Shown here in pieces: positions 26,384 through 34,845 of a stretch of DNA of 64,000 nucleotides. The stretch comes from Methylocystis sp. (GTDB taxonomy: Bacteria > Pseudomonadota > Alphaproteobacteria > Rhizobiales > Beijerinckiaceae), in NCBI GenBank assembly GCA_020252485.1, contig JADCCX010000059.1, positions 91,886-155,885 of the forward strand. Direction: 5' to 3'. Both the position numbers and the translations under genes were made by a program. A model generated the notes under the pieces. It searched no databases and was not told where the DNA came from. It saw only the letters and a list, made by a program, of their open reading frames with translations. How positions within the stretch are numbered: the stretch's first letter is position 1; every line of letters starts with the position of its first letter.

Positions 26384-27616
26384 GTGGCCGCAGGCCTCTC
26401 CAGACAGGAGCCTCTCTCAACCGCGATGGCGGCGGATGAGCAGATCGCCGCCGATGCGGCGGCGCTGTCGGCCGAGTTGCAGCGGCTGCGCGCGCGGCTT
26501 TTTCCGCCGAGTTCCTCGAAGAAGCTCAGGCGTTTCACGTCGGGCGAGGCGGCGCGGCTGATCGGCGTGTCGGACAGCTATCTGCGGCAACTCTCGCTCG
26601 ACGGATCGGGGCCCCAGCCGGAGACGGGCGCTGGCGGGCGAAGGCTCTACACATTGGATGAGATCAATGCGCTGCGCGCCTTTCTGACGGCGGCTCCCGG
26701 CGCGCGGGGGCGGCGCTATCTGCCCAGGCGGCTGCCGGGAGAGCACACGCAGGTCATCGCTGTAACCAATTTCAAGGGCGGCTCGGGAAAGACGACGACG
26801 GCTGCGCATCTCGCTCAGGGTCTCGCTCTCAAGGGCTACCGGACGCTGGTGGTCGATCTCGATCCGCAAGCCTCGCTCTCGGCTCTCTTCGGCATCATGC
26901 CGGAGTTCGATGTGGCCGATAACGAAACGCTTTACGCCGCGATCCGTTACGACGGCCTCCGCCGGCCGACGGAAGCGATCGTCCGGCCGACCTATTTTCC
27001 GGGCCTTGATCTCATTCCGGCCAATCTCGAATTGCACGAATTCGAACATACAACGCCCAAGATGCTGGCCTCGCGCCGGCCAGGCGATCCGCAAGGCGCA
27101 ATGTTCTTCGCCCGGGTTCGCGAGGCGCTGGCCGAGATCGCCGACCGCTACGATGTCATCGTCATCGATTGCCCGCCGCAGCTTGGCTTTCTCACGCTGG
27201 GAGCCCTTTGCGCGGCCTCGGGCCTGCTGGTCACGGTGCATCCGCAGATGCTGGATGTCGCCTCGATGAGCCAGTTCCTGTTCATGACCTCTGACCTCCT
27301 CTCGGTGGTGCGCGAATCCGGAGGGCGGCTGACCTATGATTTCCAGGCCTATCTCGTGACGCGGCACGAGCCCAACGACGGGCCGCAGGCGCAGATCGTC
27401 GGCTTCCTGCGCAATCTCTTCGGGCCGCGCGTGCTCACCAACGCGATGCTGAAATCGACCGCCATCGCCGATGCCGGTTTGACCAAGCAGACGCTTTATG
27501 AAGTCTCGCGCGAGGCCTTCACACGCGCCACCTACGACCGCGCGATCGAATCCCTCGATGCCGTGAACGGCGAAATCGAGGGCTTGATGCTCAAGGCTTG
27601 GGGCAGGCCGTCATGA
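26384..27616 (+). CDS. repA: Plasmid partitioning ATPase RepA (ParA family)
   Basis: 410 residues. An N-terminal coiled segment, an HTH (FTSGEAARLIGVSDSYLRQLS, about 46-66), then the ParA ATPase with deviant Walker A FKGGSGKTTT (about 130-139), DLDPQASLS and DCPPQLG. The 400-residue length and N-terminal HTH are typical of RepA of repABC replicons. It drives segregation with RepB and parS and represses its own operon. The start is GTG at 26384 after CGGAG. The repB start overlaps its stop as ATGA. Confidence 0.95.
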   Translation: MAAGLSRQEPLSTAMAADEQIAADAAALSAELQRLRARLFPPSSSKKLRRFTSGEAARLIGVSDSYLRQLSLDGSGPQPETGAGGRRLYTLDEINALRAFLTAAPGARGRRYLPRRLPGEHTQVIAVTNFKGGSGKTTTAAHLAQGLALKGYRTLVVDLDPQASLSALFGIMPEFDVADNETLYAAIRYDGLRRPTEAIVRPTYFPGLDLIPANLELHEFEHTTPKMLASRRPGDPQGAMFFARVREALAEIADRYDVIVIDCPPQLGFLTLGALCAASGLLVTVHPQMLDVASMSQFLFMTSDLLSVVRESGGRLTYDFQAYLVTRHEPNDGPQAQIVGFLRNLFGPRVLTNAMLKSTAIADAGLTKQTLYEVSREAFTRATYDRAIESLDAVNGEIEGLMLKAWGRPS

Positions 27617-28731
27617 CGCGCCGCCGCGACCATCTGAAGGCTTTGTTCGCCGGCGGGGAAGCCCCCTCCCCTGCCGCTCCCGAGGCCAAGAACCTGCCGG
27701 GCCGGCTGGGCATTGTGCCAGCGCATATGCTCGGGCAGCCGGAAGGCCAGGGGACTGGCCCGGTTCAACCTCCCCGGGCCGCCTCCAGTGCGCTGAAAGC
27801 CATGGGGCTGGAACTCGACGGCCTGCGCGAGACGGCGGCCGAGGCCGAAGCATTGCGGGCGCAACTGCAGGCTGGCGAGGCAGTCGTCATGGTCAATCCC
27901 GCGCTGGTCGACAGCGCCTTCTTCCGTGACAGGATGGAGAGCGATCCGGCGGATGATGAGGCTTTGCGCCGCTCCATCGCCGAGAGCGGCCAGCAGGTGC
28001 CGATCCTGCTCAGGCCGAAGCCGGGCAGCCCGGGCCGCTACGAGGCGGTCTATGGCCACCGCAGGCTTGCGGCGGTCAAGGCTCTCGGCCGCGAGGTTCG
28101 GGCGATCATCCGCGCCATCGATGACGATGGCCTCGTCATCGCCCAGGGACAGGAGAACAACGCCCGGCGCGATCTCTCTTTCATCGAGCGCGCCCGTTAT
28201 GCCGCCGGGCTGGAAAGCCGGGGCTTCTCGCGGGCGACCGTTATGGCGGCGCTCGGCGTGCACCCTGCCGACATGACGCGCTATATCAGCGTGACCGAAG
28301 CGGTGGATGGACGCCTGATCGAGCGGATCGGCCCTGCGCCGGCCATGGGCCGCAGCCGCTGGCTGCGGCTGGGCGAAGCGCTCGCTGCTTTTGGGAAAGG
28401 CCGCCAGCTGCCGCCCGCCGTCGAGATCCTGCTGGAGTCGGAAGCTTTCCAGCGGCTGGGCAGCAATGAGCGTTTCAACGCCGTGCTCGGCGCGCTGAAT
28501 GAGGCCGCCCGCAATCCCGCCCCTGCCGGCCTCCCCTCCCCTGCTTCGCCTTCTCCTGCACGGCCACGCCAGCTTGGCCCGCTCACCCTGTCCCGGGCCG
28601 GCCGCGGCAACCAGGCGAGCCTGAAGCTCGCCGGTTCGGGAGCGGGGGATTTCGCCGATTATCTGGATTCGCGTCTGGACGAGCTCTACGCGGCGCATGC
28701 CGCCGCAAGCCGTTCGGCTGCGAAGGACTGA
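27613..28731 (+). CDS. repB: Plasmid partitioning protein RepB (ParB family)
   Basis: 372 residues. The N-terminus MTRRRDHLKALF and the linker to the ParB/Sulfiredoxin-like nuclease-fold domain (VPILLRPKPGSPGRYEAVYGHRRLAAVKALG) are typical of RepB. These are followed by GQENNARRDLSFIERARYA and an HTH (SRATVMAALGVHPADMTRYISV). The C-terminal dimerisation region ends near SRLDELYAAH. It binds parS and loads with RepA. ATG 27613 is chosen over 27598 because of the ATGA overlap with repA. The C-terminal third contains a Pro/Ser-rich insert (about 295-325). Confidence 0.95.
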   Translation: MTRRRDHLKALFAGGEAPSPAAPEAKNLPGRLGIVPAHMLGQPEGQGTGPVQPPRAASSALKAMGLELDGLRETAAEAEALRAQLQAGEAVVMVNPALVDSAFFRDRMESDPADDEALRRSIAESGQQVPILLRPKPGSPGRYEAVYGHRRLAAVKALGREVRAIIRAIDDDGLVIAQGQENNARRDLSFIERARYAAGLESRGFSRATVMAALGVHPADMTRYISVTEAVDGRLIERIGPAPAMGRSRWLRLGEALAAFGKGRQLPPAVEILLESEAFQRLGSNERFNAVLGALNEAARNPAPAGLPSPASPSPARPRQLGPLTLSRAGRGNQASLKLAGSGAGDFADYLDSRLDELYAAHAAASRSAAKD

Positions 28732-28761
28732 CCCCGCAACCCAAGAGGAGAACGACCCCGC

Positions 28762-28816
28762 AAAAGCGAAAGGCCCCCGAACGTCTCCGCCGGAAGCCCT
28801 TCTGTCGTCTAAGCAC
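28762..28816 (-). ncRNA. repABC counter-transcribed RNA (incA-type antisense RNA)
   Basis: Between repB and repC, antisense to the repC leader. A promoter reads leftward: -35 TTGACA (complement of 28845-28850), a 17-base spacer, and a -10 at 28822-28827 (TTCTAC). The transcript ends in a GC-rich hairpin (28769-28802, AAGGGCTTCCGG pairing with TTCGGGGGCCTT) followed by a short T-run (28762-28765). This matches the conserved antisense RNA of Rhizobiales repABC plasmids, which lowers RepC translation and sets copy number and incompatibility. Exact ends are estimated. Confidence 0.75.
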
Positions 28817-28908
28817 CGCCAGTAGAATCACTTCCGCATAACCCTGTCAAGAGTCTCGGCGCTGTTCGGCGCAAGCCCTTCTTTTTGCCTCGTCGCAAGA
28901 GGCGCATC

Positions 28909-30249
28909 ATGCATCCATCAACCCTACCGGCGACGCCTTTCGGGCGGCGGGCGGCGTCGCTTGGCCAGATTGCAAGCCAGGTTCTGGCGCGCGAAGCCGT
29001 AGCGGCGGCTCAATCGGGCGCGCTGTCCAACCAGCCGTCAGCCGTCCACAAATGGCAATTGTTCCGTCTGCTGACCGAAATTCGGCCGCGTCTTGGCCTC
29101 TCGGACCGCAGTCTCGGAGTCCTGAACGCGCTGCTGACCTTTCATCCCGAGACGGCGCTGTCGCTCGTTTCGGCCGGAGAAGAGCCCGGCAGCGAGCCGC
29201 GGGGCCTCATCGTCTTCCCGTCGAACCGGGCGCTCGCCGGGCGCGCCAACGGCATGGACGACCGCACGCTCCGCCGCCATCTCGCTGCGCTTGCCGAGGC
29301 CGGGCTGATCATCCGCCGCGACAGCCCCAACGGCAAGCGCTACGCCCGCCGCGCGGGCGAAGATACGCCGGCGCAATCCTTCGGCTTCGATTTGACGCCG
29401 CTGGTCGCCCGCGCCGCCGAATTCGAGCTGATGGCCGAGGAGCTGCGCCGGGAAGCGCGCCGTACGCGGATGCTGCGGGAGAAGATCAGCCTGCACCGCC
29501 GCGACGCGGCCAAGCTGATCGCGCTGGGGCTGGATGAAGGCCTCGCCGGCGACTGGAGCGGACTGAGGCTGCGCTTTATGAGCCTCGCCAGGCCCTTGCG
29601 CAGCGGCTTACCACCAGATGCTCTGGAAGCGCTGGAGCGCGGCCTCGCCAGTCTTTCCTCCGAGGCCGCATCCTTGCTGGCGGCTGCCATTTCGATTCAT
29701 AAAAAGACCGGCAATGACGGCCATTCTGACCGTCACCAATCTAATTCAAATGCCAAATTCTCACATGATCTTGAACCCGCATCCAAGGAAGCTGGGGGAA
29801 CGCCCCCATCCAATCTCGAAACGAAACCGCATGTCTTTAGCCTGGGCATGGTGACGGAGGCCTGTCCTGATATCGCGGCCTATCACTCCGATCCGGACGG
29901 CATCCGCAGCTGGTCCGATTTCATTGCCGCGGCCCGCACCATCAGGCCGATGCTGGGCATCAGCCCCAGCGCCTGGGATGAGGCGGTAACGGTACTTGGC
30001 GAGGCGAATGCCGCTGTGACGGTCGCCGCGCTGCTGCAACGGTCGGAATTTTCGTCCGAGGCGCGCAGCAGCGTCACTGCGGAGGGAAAAACGGCGATCA
30101 CGGTCAATGGATCGCCCGCGATCCGCTCGCCGGGCGGCTATCTGCGCGTTTTGACCGAAAAGGCCGGGGAGGGCGGTTTCGCGCTCGGCCCGTTGCTGAT
30201 GGCCCTGATCGGCCAGCGATTGAAGGCGAAGCGGGCGACAGCGCCATGA
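28909..30249 (+). CDS. repC: Plasmid replication initiator RepC
   Basis: 446 residues. N-terminal winged-helix region (VHKWQLFRLLTEIRPRLGLSDRSLGVLNALLTFHPE), the conserved FPSNRALAGRANGMDDRTLRRHLAALAEAGLI (DNA binding), an arginine-rich helix, a variable Ser/Asn/Lys-rich linker, and a C-terminal domain with LGISPSAWDEAV and SPGGYLRVLT. This is the RepC layout. The ATG 28909 follows AGAGG. A stretch within the gene (~29690-29780) is AT-rich, as expected for oriV, which lies inside repC in studied replicons. Confidence 0.94.
   Translation: MHPSTLPATPFGRRAASLGQIASQVLAREAVAAAQSGALSNQPSAVHKWQLFRLLTEIRPRLGLSDRSLGVLNALLTFHPETALSLVSAGEEPGSEPRGLIVFPSNRALAGRANGMDDRTLRRHLAALAEAGLIIRRDSPNGKRYARRAGEDTPAQSFGFDLTPLVARAAEFELMAEELRREARRTRMLREKISLHRRDAAKLIALGLDEGLAGDWSGLRLRFMSLARPLRSGLPPDALEALERGLASLSSEAASLLAAAISIHKKTGNDGHSDRHQSNSNAKFSHDLEPASKEAGGTPPSNLETKPHVFSLGMVTEACPDIAAYHSDPDGIRSWSDFIAAARTIRPMLGISPSAWDEAVTVLGEANAAVTVAALLQRSEFSSEARSSVTAEGKTAITVNGSPAIRSPGGYLRVLTEKAGEGGFALGPLLMALIGQRLKAKRATAP
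29690..29785 (+). other. AT-rich segment inside repC, candidate oriV
   Basis: Base composition drops sharply here relative to the rest of repC (for example CAATCTAATTCAAATGCC), and the encoded linker is non-conserved (HKKTGNDGHSD...). In characterised repABC plasmids the replication origin is a similar AT-rich stretch in the middle of repC. Assignment is by analogy. Confidence 0.45.
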
Positions 30250-30257
30250 TATCCGTT

Positions 30258-30273
30258 TTTGACAGCTGTCAAA
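30258..30273. promoter_or_regulatory. Perfect 16-bp palindrome downstream of repC
   Basis: TTTGACAGCTGTCAAA is a perfect palindrome starting eight bases after the repC stop. It could be a replicon site (second RepB or copy-control site). It also contains TTGA-N6-TCAA and so fits the FixK/FNR box, 140 bases upstream of the next gene. The sequence does not decide between these. Confidence 0.55.
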
Positions 30274-30319
30274 TCGAGGTCGGGGCCGGTTGCGACGCCG
30301 GGCTGGGGAATGGCACGGT

Positions 30320-30337
30320 GTGTCATGCCGTCGTCAT
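30320..30337 (+). promoter_or_regulatory. Pho-box-like direct repeat upstream of the TIM-barrel gene
   Basis: GTGTCAT-gccg-TCGTCAT gives two heptamers resembling CTGTCAT, spaced by four bases (11-bp period), the PhoB arrangement. It ends 75 bases upstream of the ATG at 30413. It is weaker than the three-unit site upstream of ugpB, but its spacing is the same. Confidence 0.5.
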
Positions 30338-30412
30338 CTCCGTATGGATTGCATCGCCTATCAGTGCGGCGGCGCTGCCCTGCTGAACCTCCCTGAGTGA
30401 TCCGGAATCATC

Positions 30413-31240
30413 ATGACAATCCAGCACGCATTACCCATCCTCGGCGCGGCCCTTCCCCTCGCCGGGCTCCGCCAGCACAAGGCCTGGATCTTGGAAAAGC
30501 AGCGCGATCTGGAACTGCAGGATTTCTTCTGGGCCGATGTCCTGAATGGCGACTGGAAGCCGCTTGCGGCGGAGATCCGGCGGGAGCTTGATGGTTACCA
30601 GGGCCGGCTCGGCATTCATGGGCCGTTCTGGGGCTTCAGCATCGGCACGCAGGATCCCGATGTGCGGGCGGTGGTGTCGAAGCGCCTGATGCAGGGTCTC
30701 GATGTGTGCGAGACGGTCGGCGCGACGCAGATGGTGATCCATTCGCCCTATACGACCTGGGATTACAACAACCTCGACTACAATCCCGGCGGCCGCGAAA
30801 GCATGATTGAGCGCGTGCACGCCTGCATCGGCGCGGCGGTGAAGCGCGCCGAGGACATGGGCTGCGTGCTCGTGATCGAGAACATTGAGGATATCGACAC
30901 CCATATCCGTGTTGACCTGGCACGATCGTTCGGCAGCGGTGCCGTCCGGGTCTCGATCGACACGGGCCATGCCAATTACGCCCATGGCTCCACCAACGGA
31001 CCGCCGGTGGATTATTACGTCCACGCTGCCGGAGACATGCTCGCCCACGTCCATCTGCAGGATACCGATGGTCATGCCGATCGCCACTGGAACCCCGGCG
31101 AGGGCAACATTCAATGGCGTGAGGTCTTCCGCGCCCTCGCACGGCTGACCAGCAATCCGCGCCTTATCCTTGAGGTCCGCAATAAGGACACCATGAGGGC
31201 CGGAGCCGATTATCTGATCGGCCTGGGATTGGCGCAGTAG
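30413..31240 (+). CDS. Sugar phosphate isomerase/epimerase family TIM-barrel protein (AP endonuclease 2 fold)
   Basis: 275 residues, cytoplasmic. Xylose-isomerase-like TIM barrel: metal ligands are suggested by LGIHGPF (H), MVIHSPY (H), LVIENIED (E), VRVSIDTGHANY (D, H), AHVHLQDTDG (H, D) and the final LILEVRN (E). The specific reaction (isomerase, epimerase or endonuclease) cannot be set. It is followed 37 bases later by a phosphodiesterase, and both face the ugp operon. The upstream Pho-like repeat suggests a role in handling a sugar or polyol phosphate released by the diesterase, which is inference. Confidence 0.82.
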   Translation: MTIQHALPILGAALPLAGLRQHKAWILEKQRDLELQDFFWADVLNGDWKPLAAEIRRELDGYQGRLGIHGPFWGFSIGTQDPDVRAVVSKRLMQGLDVCETVGATQMVIHSPYTTWDYNNLDYNPGGRESMIERVHACIGAAVKRAEDMGCVLVIENIEDIDTHIRVDLARSFGSGAVRVSIDTGHANYAHGSTNGPPVDYYVHAAGDMLAHVHLQDTDGHADRHWNPGEGNIQWREVFRALARLTSNPRLILEVRNKDTMRAGADYLIGLGLAQ

Positions 31241-31277
31241 GGCAGGGGCATCACGCGGCTCCAGTTTCCGAGGTCCA

Positions 31278-32753
31278 ATGATGCAAAAGGCTGCGCGGAT
31301 TGTCGTTGTGGTGTTTGACGGGCTCAGGCCCGATATGGTCACGCCGGACCGGATGCCGAATCTTTTTGGATTCGCGCAGGACAACCTGTGGTTCCGGGAG
31401 GCGCGTTCCGTCTTCCCGTCAATGACGCGGGTGGCGACCTCGTCGATCTCGACCGGGGCGCCGCCGGCCGTACACGGCGTCGTCGGCAACAGCTTCTACT
31501 ATCCCGCAGTCACGACCGGCCATATTCTCGATACGTCGCTGATGGCGGACCTTACGCTGGCGGAAAGCGCGCTCGGCGGCAGCCTCCTTTGCGGCGAGAC
31601 GCTGGGGGATCGGCTCGCCTTCCATGGCAAGAGCTTCGCGGTGGTGCATTCGGGCGCCGCCGGCTCGTGCTATGCGATCAATCCGCGCGCGGCCGCCAAC
31701 GGTCACTGGACCTTCTCGGTTCTGGGCCGCGATGCCTCGCGCACACCGGAAGCGGTGGATGAGATGGTCGCCCGTTTCGGGCCGCTGCCGCCGCGCAACC
31801 TGCCGCGCTTCGAGGAGACCGAATATGTGACCCGCGTCTTCACCGAGCACGTGCTCGCCGAAATGGACCCGGATGTGGCGCTGATCTGGTTCAATGAGCC
31901 TGACACGTCCTTTCACTACAAGTTCCTGGGGTCGGTTGAAACGAACGCGGTCATGCGGGCCGTCGACATCGCCTTCGGGCGCATCCTGGAAGCCATCGCC
32001 GCCCGCTCCGGTGGTGAGGAGACCGCGATCATCGTTGCCTCTGATCACGGCCAGATATCGAGTTCGGGGGTGGCCGATATTGCGGCCCTGTTGACGGAGG
32101 AAGGGCATGCCGCGGCGCGTCCGGCCGATCGGCCGATCGCCGACGCCAGGATCACCGTCACTGGCGGCAATATGGGAGAAATCCGCATGGTGGACGGCGA
32201 TCTCGACCGTCGCGACCGGATTGCACGCTGGCTGATGGAGCGCGATGAGATCGGCATGGTCTTCACGCCTTCGGAGGATCCGGTGCATGGCGCGGTGCCG
32301 GGCACACTCTCGTTGGCGTTGGCGGGGATGGACCACGCCCGCCAGCCGGAACTCGTTTATGTTCTGCGGTCGGGCGCGGAGGCCGATCCCTATGGTTTGC
32401 CCGGGCTGGGCTTGATCACCGGCGGCGTCCCCGTCGGCGGCGGCATGCATGGCGGCCTCAACCGGCACGAACTCAACACCGTCCTCATGCTTGGCGGAGC
32501 AGCGCGGGCCGGTGCGTCAGGCATCACCGATTCACCGGCCGGCATCGTCGATATCGCGCCGACGGTGCTCGATCTGCTCGGCCTTGCGCCGGCCTCCAGC
32601 ATGCGGGGCGCCAGCCTCATGCATCCGGAATTGCGCCGGGCCGCACCTCTCTATGAGGCCTTCCAAACGCGAAACGGCGCCTTTCGTCAACAACTCCAAG
32701 TGGTTCGGCGAAACGGCCACCTTTTTCCCATGCATGGCGGGCGTCTCGGCTGA
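31278..32753 (+). CDS. Alkaline-phosphatase-superfamily phosphodiesterase/nucleotide pyrophosphatase
   Basis: 491 residues, no signal peptide. Type I phosphodiesterase fold (PF01663 pattern): first metal ligand D14 (VVVVFDGLRPD), catalytic threonine T50 (SVFPSMTRVATSS), second-metal Asp/His in FNEPDTSFHYK, ASDHGQ, and a C-terminal metal histidine in GGGMHGGLNRHE. It hydrolyses phosphodiesters; substrates of relatives include nucleotides and glycerophosphodiesters. The lack of an export signal suggests it acts on imported substrate. Convergent with ugpC (22 bases apart), it fits a glycerophosphodiester salvage role with the Ugp transporter. Confidence 0.85.
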   Translation: MMQKAARIVVVVFDGLRPDMVTPDRMPNLFGFAQDNLWFREARSVFPSMTRVATSSISTGAPPAVHGVVGNSFYYPAVTTGHILDTSLMADLTLAESALGGSLLCGETLGDRLAFHGKSFAVVHSGAAGSCYAINPRAAANGHWTFSVLGRDASRTPEAVDEMVARFGPLPPRNLPRFEETEYVTRVFTEHVLAEMDPDVALIWFNEPDTSFHYKFLGSVETNAVMRAVDIAFGRILEAIAARSGGEETAIIVASDHGQISSSGVADIAALLTEEGHAAARPADRPIADARITVTGGNMGEIRMVDGDLDRRDRIARWLMERDEIGMVFTPSEDPVHGAVPGTLSLALAGMDHARQPELVYVLRSGAEADPYGLPGLGLITGGVPVGGGMHGGLNRHELNTVLMLGGAARAGASGITDSPAGIVDIAPTVLDLLGLAPASSMRGASLMHPELRRAAPLYEAFQTRNGAFRQQLQVVRRNGHLFPMHGGRLG

Positions 32754-32775
32754 TCCGCGAGACCGGGCGAGGTCC

Positions 32776-33876
32776 TCAGGCGGCGACGGGCTCGTTCTGC
32801 CTTCCTGCAGGCTGAACTTTCGGTATTCTCGCGCCCGTCGCTGGATCGAACGCATGCATCGCCGCCGCCGGGATGTCGAACAGCAACCGCTGTCCGGCGG
32901 CCACGGGCTGCGTGGCCGGGCATTGCAGGATAAAGTCCCTTCCGGCGAAACTGCCGTGGACGAGCTGGACGGATCCGAGCTTTTCGACGAACTCGGCCTG
33001 CAGTGAAAAGCGTCCTTGGGCGCTGATCTCCAGATGCTCGGGCCGGACACCGATCATGGCGGCGGCGCCGGGTTTGCCGGCCAGAAAGGCTGGCGTGCTG
33101 ATCACGATATCGCCGGCATGCGCCTCGCCGCGGACCGGGATCGTGACCTCCAGCAGGTTCATCGGCGGCGAGCTGATGAAGCCGGCGACAAACAGCGTTT
33201 CCGGACGGTCGTAGATCTCGGAGGGCGTGCCGATCTGCTCGATCTTGCCCGCGTTCATGACGACGATCCTGTCAGCGAGCGTCATCGCCTCGACCTGGTC
33301 GTGGGTGACGAAGACGGAGGTGGCGCCAAGGCGCTGGTGCAGCTTGCGGATTTCAAGCCGCATCTGCACCCTGAGCTTGGCGTCGAGGTTGGAGAGCGGC
33401 TCGTCGAACAGGAAGACCTTCGGTTCGCGGATCATCGCCCGGCCCATGGCGACGCGCTGGCGCTGGCCGCCCGAAAGCTGCGATGGCTTGCGGTCGAGAT
33501 ACTCTTCGAGGCCGACGCTCTTCGCTACCTCGCGCACCCGCCGCATCCGCTCGGCTTTGGCGACGCCCGCGACCTTCAGTGCGTAGCCGATGTTTTCGGC
33601 CACCGAAAAATGCGGGTAAAGCGCATAGTTCTGGAACACCATGGCGCAGCCGCGCTCCCGCGGCTCCTTCTCGTTGACCGCCTCGCCGGCAATCGCGATC
33701 GTCCCGCCGGAAATCTCCTCCAGCCCGGCGATCATCCGCAGCAACGTGGACTTTCCGCAACCCGAGGGTCCCAGAATAACGACGAATTCCCCGTCGCGGA
33801 TCGCAAGATCGACGCCATGGATGACGGCGGTCTTGCCATAGCTCTTGGTCACATTGCTGATCGCGATATCCGCCAT
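32776..33876 (-). CDS. ugpC: sn-glycerol-3-phosphate/sugar ABC transporter ATP-binding protein UgpC
   Basis: 366 residues. ABC ATPase of the MalK/UgpC type: Walker [10 protein letters not shown] (about 36-44), signature LSGGQRQR (about 134-141), Walker [15 protein letters not shown]-loop VTHDQVEA, and a C-terminal TOBE regulatory domain (GVRPEHLEI). A strong ribosome site (AGGAGG) precedes the ATG at 33876. It is the last gene of the ugpBAEC operon, following ugpE by 15 bases. UgpC naming rests on the operon context; MalK-type ATPases are otherwise hard to tell apart. Confidence 0.9.
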   Translation of the reverse strand: MADIAISNVTKSYGKTAVIHGVDLAIRDGEFVVILGPSGCGKSTLLRMIAGLEEISGGTIAIAGEAVNEKEPRERGCAMVFQNYALYPHFSVAENIGYALKVAGVAKAERMRRVREVAKSVGLEEYLDRKPSQLSGGQRQRVAMGRAMIREPKVFLFDEPLSNLDAKLRVQMRLEIRKLHQRLGATSVFVTHDQVEAMTLADRIVVMNAGKIEQIGTPSEIYDRPETLFVAGFISSPPMNLLEVTIPVRGEAHAGDIVISTPAFLAGKPGAAAMIGVRPEHLEISAQGRFSLQAEFVEKLGSVQLVHGSFAGRDFILQCPATQPVAAGQRLLFDIPAAAMHAFDPATGARIPKVQPAGRQNEPVAA

Positions 33877-33891
33877 GGGAACCTCCTGCCG

Positions 33892-34836
33892 TTATTTGTC
33901 CGCCGAGATCAGGCCGCGCACGAAGTAGCCCTGCATGAAGATCACGACGAGGAGCGGCGGCAGCATGACGATCAGCGTGCCGGCCATCGCCTCGTTCCAC
34001 ACCGGCGGCTGACCGAACAGCGGGCCAGGCACCAGCTTCTGGAGCTGCATCGTCGCGGTCGTCATCTCGGGCCGCGTGGTGACGAGGAGCGGCCAGAGAT
34101 ACTGGTTCCAGGCATAGACGAACATGATGGTGGCGAGCGCGGCCATGTTCGTCTTCGACAGGGGCAGCAGCACGTCCCAGAAGAACCGTATGGGCCCTGC
34201 GCCGTCCATCTTGCTGGCCTCCACGAGCTCCGCCGGCACGGTAAGGAAGAACTGGCGGAAAAGGAACGTGCCGGTCGCCGTCGCCACCAGAGGCAGGATA
34301 AGGCCTGTGTAGGAGTTGAGCAGATTCCATTCCGGCAGCTTCAGGGCTACCTGCGGCAGGCCCTCGATGCCGATCAGCCCGAGCAGCAGCGCCGGCGCGT
34401 TGAAGAGACCATTGAGCACGCCCTGGATGGGAGACAGCGCATTCGCCGCAACGGCGTAAGTCGGCACGATGCGCACCTCCAGCGGCAGCATCAGCGTCAC
34501 GAAGATCAGCCAGAAGAACAGCATCTTCAACCGGTAGTTGAAGAAGACGATCGAGAAAGCCGTGATCGCCGCGATGGCGATCTTGCCGATGGTGACACCC
34601 GTTGCCACGATGAAGGAATTGACGAACTTGGTGCCGAAGTCGGATTTGGTCCAGACCTTGGTGTAGTTCTCGACAAGGCTGTAGCCGGGCGTCAGCGGCA
34701 TGGGGACGATATTGACCGTCTGGAAATCGTGGCTCGACGCGACGAAGACGATGTAAATCGGCAAGGCGGCCAGGATGATGCCCACCAGCATGGCCAGATG
34801 CGTGAAGAAGTTGAGGACGGGCGTGCGTTCGATCAT
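33892..34836 (-). CDS. ugpE: sn-glycerol-3-phosphate ABC transporter permease UgpE
   Basis: 314 residues, six membrane helices, EAA loop EASKMDGAGPIRFFWDVLLP that docks to UgpC. N-terminal MIERTPVLNFFTHLAMLVGIILAALPIY and the periplasmic SSHDFQTV..PMPLTPG are typical of UgpE. An insert of about 30 residues (SPIQGVLNGLFNAPALLLGLIG) makes it longer than the ~281-residue enterobacterial form. It starts nine bases after ugpA and ends 15 bases before ugpC. Confidence 0.92.
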   Translation of the reverse strand: MIERTPVLNFFTHLAMLVGIILAALPIYIVFVASSHDFQTVNIVPMPLTPGYSLVENYTKVWTKSDFGTKFVNSFIVATGVTIGKIAIAAITAFSIVFFNYRLKMLFFWLIFVTLMLPLEVRIVPTYAVAANALSPIQGVLNGLFNAPALLLGLIGIEGLPQVALKLPEWNLLNSYTGLILPLVATATGTFLFRQFFLTVPAELVEASKMDGAGPIRFFWDVLLPLSKTNMAALATIMFVYAWNQYLWPLLVTTRPEMTTATMQLQKLVPGPLFGQPPVWNEAMAGTLIVMLPPLLVVIFMQGYFVRGLISADK

Positions 34837-34845
34837 CGGGATGCC

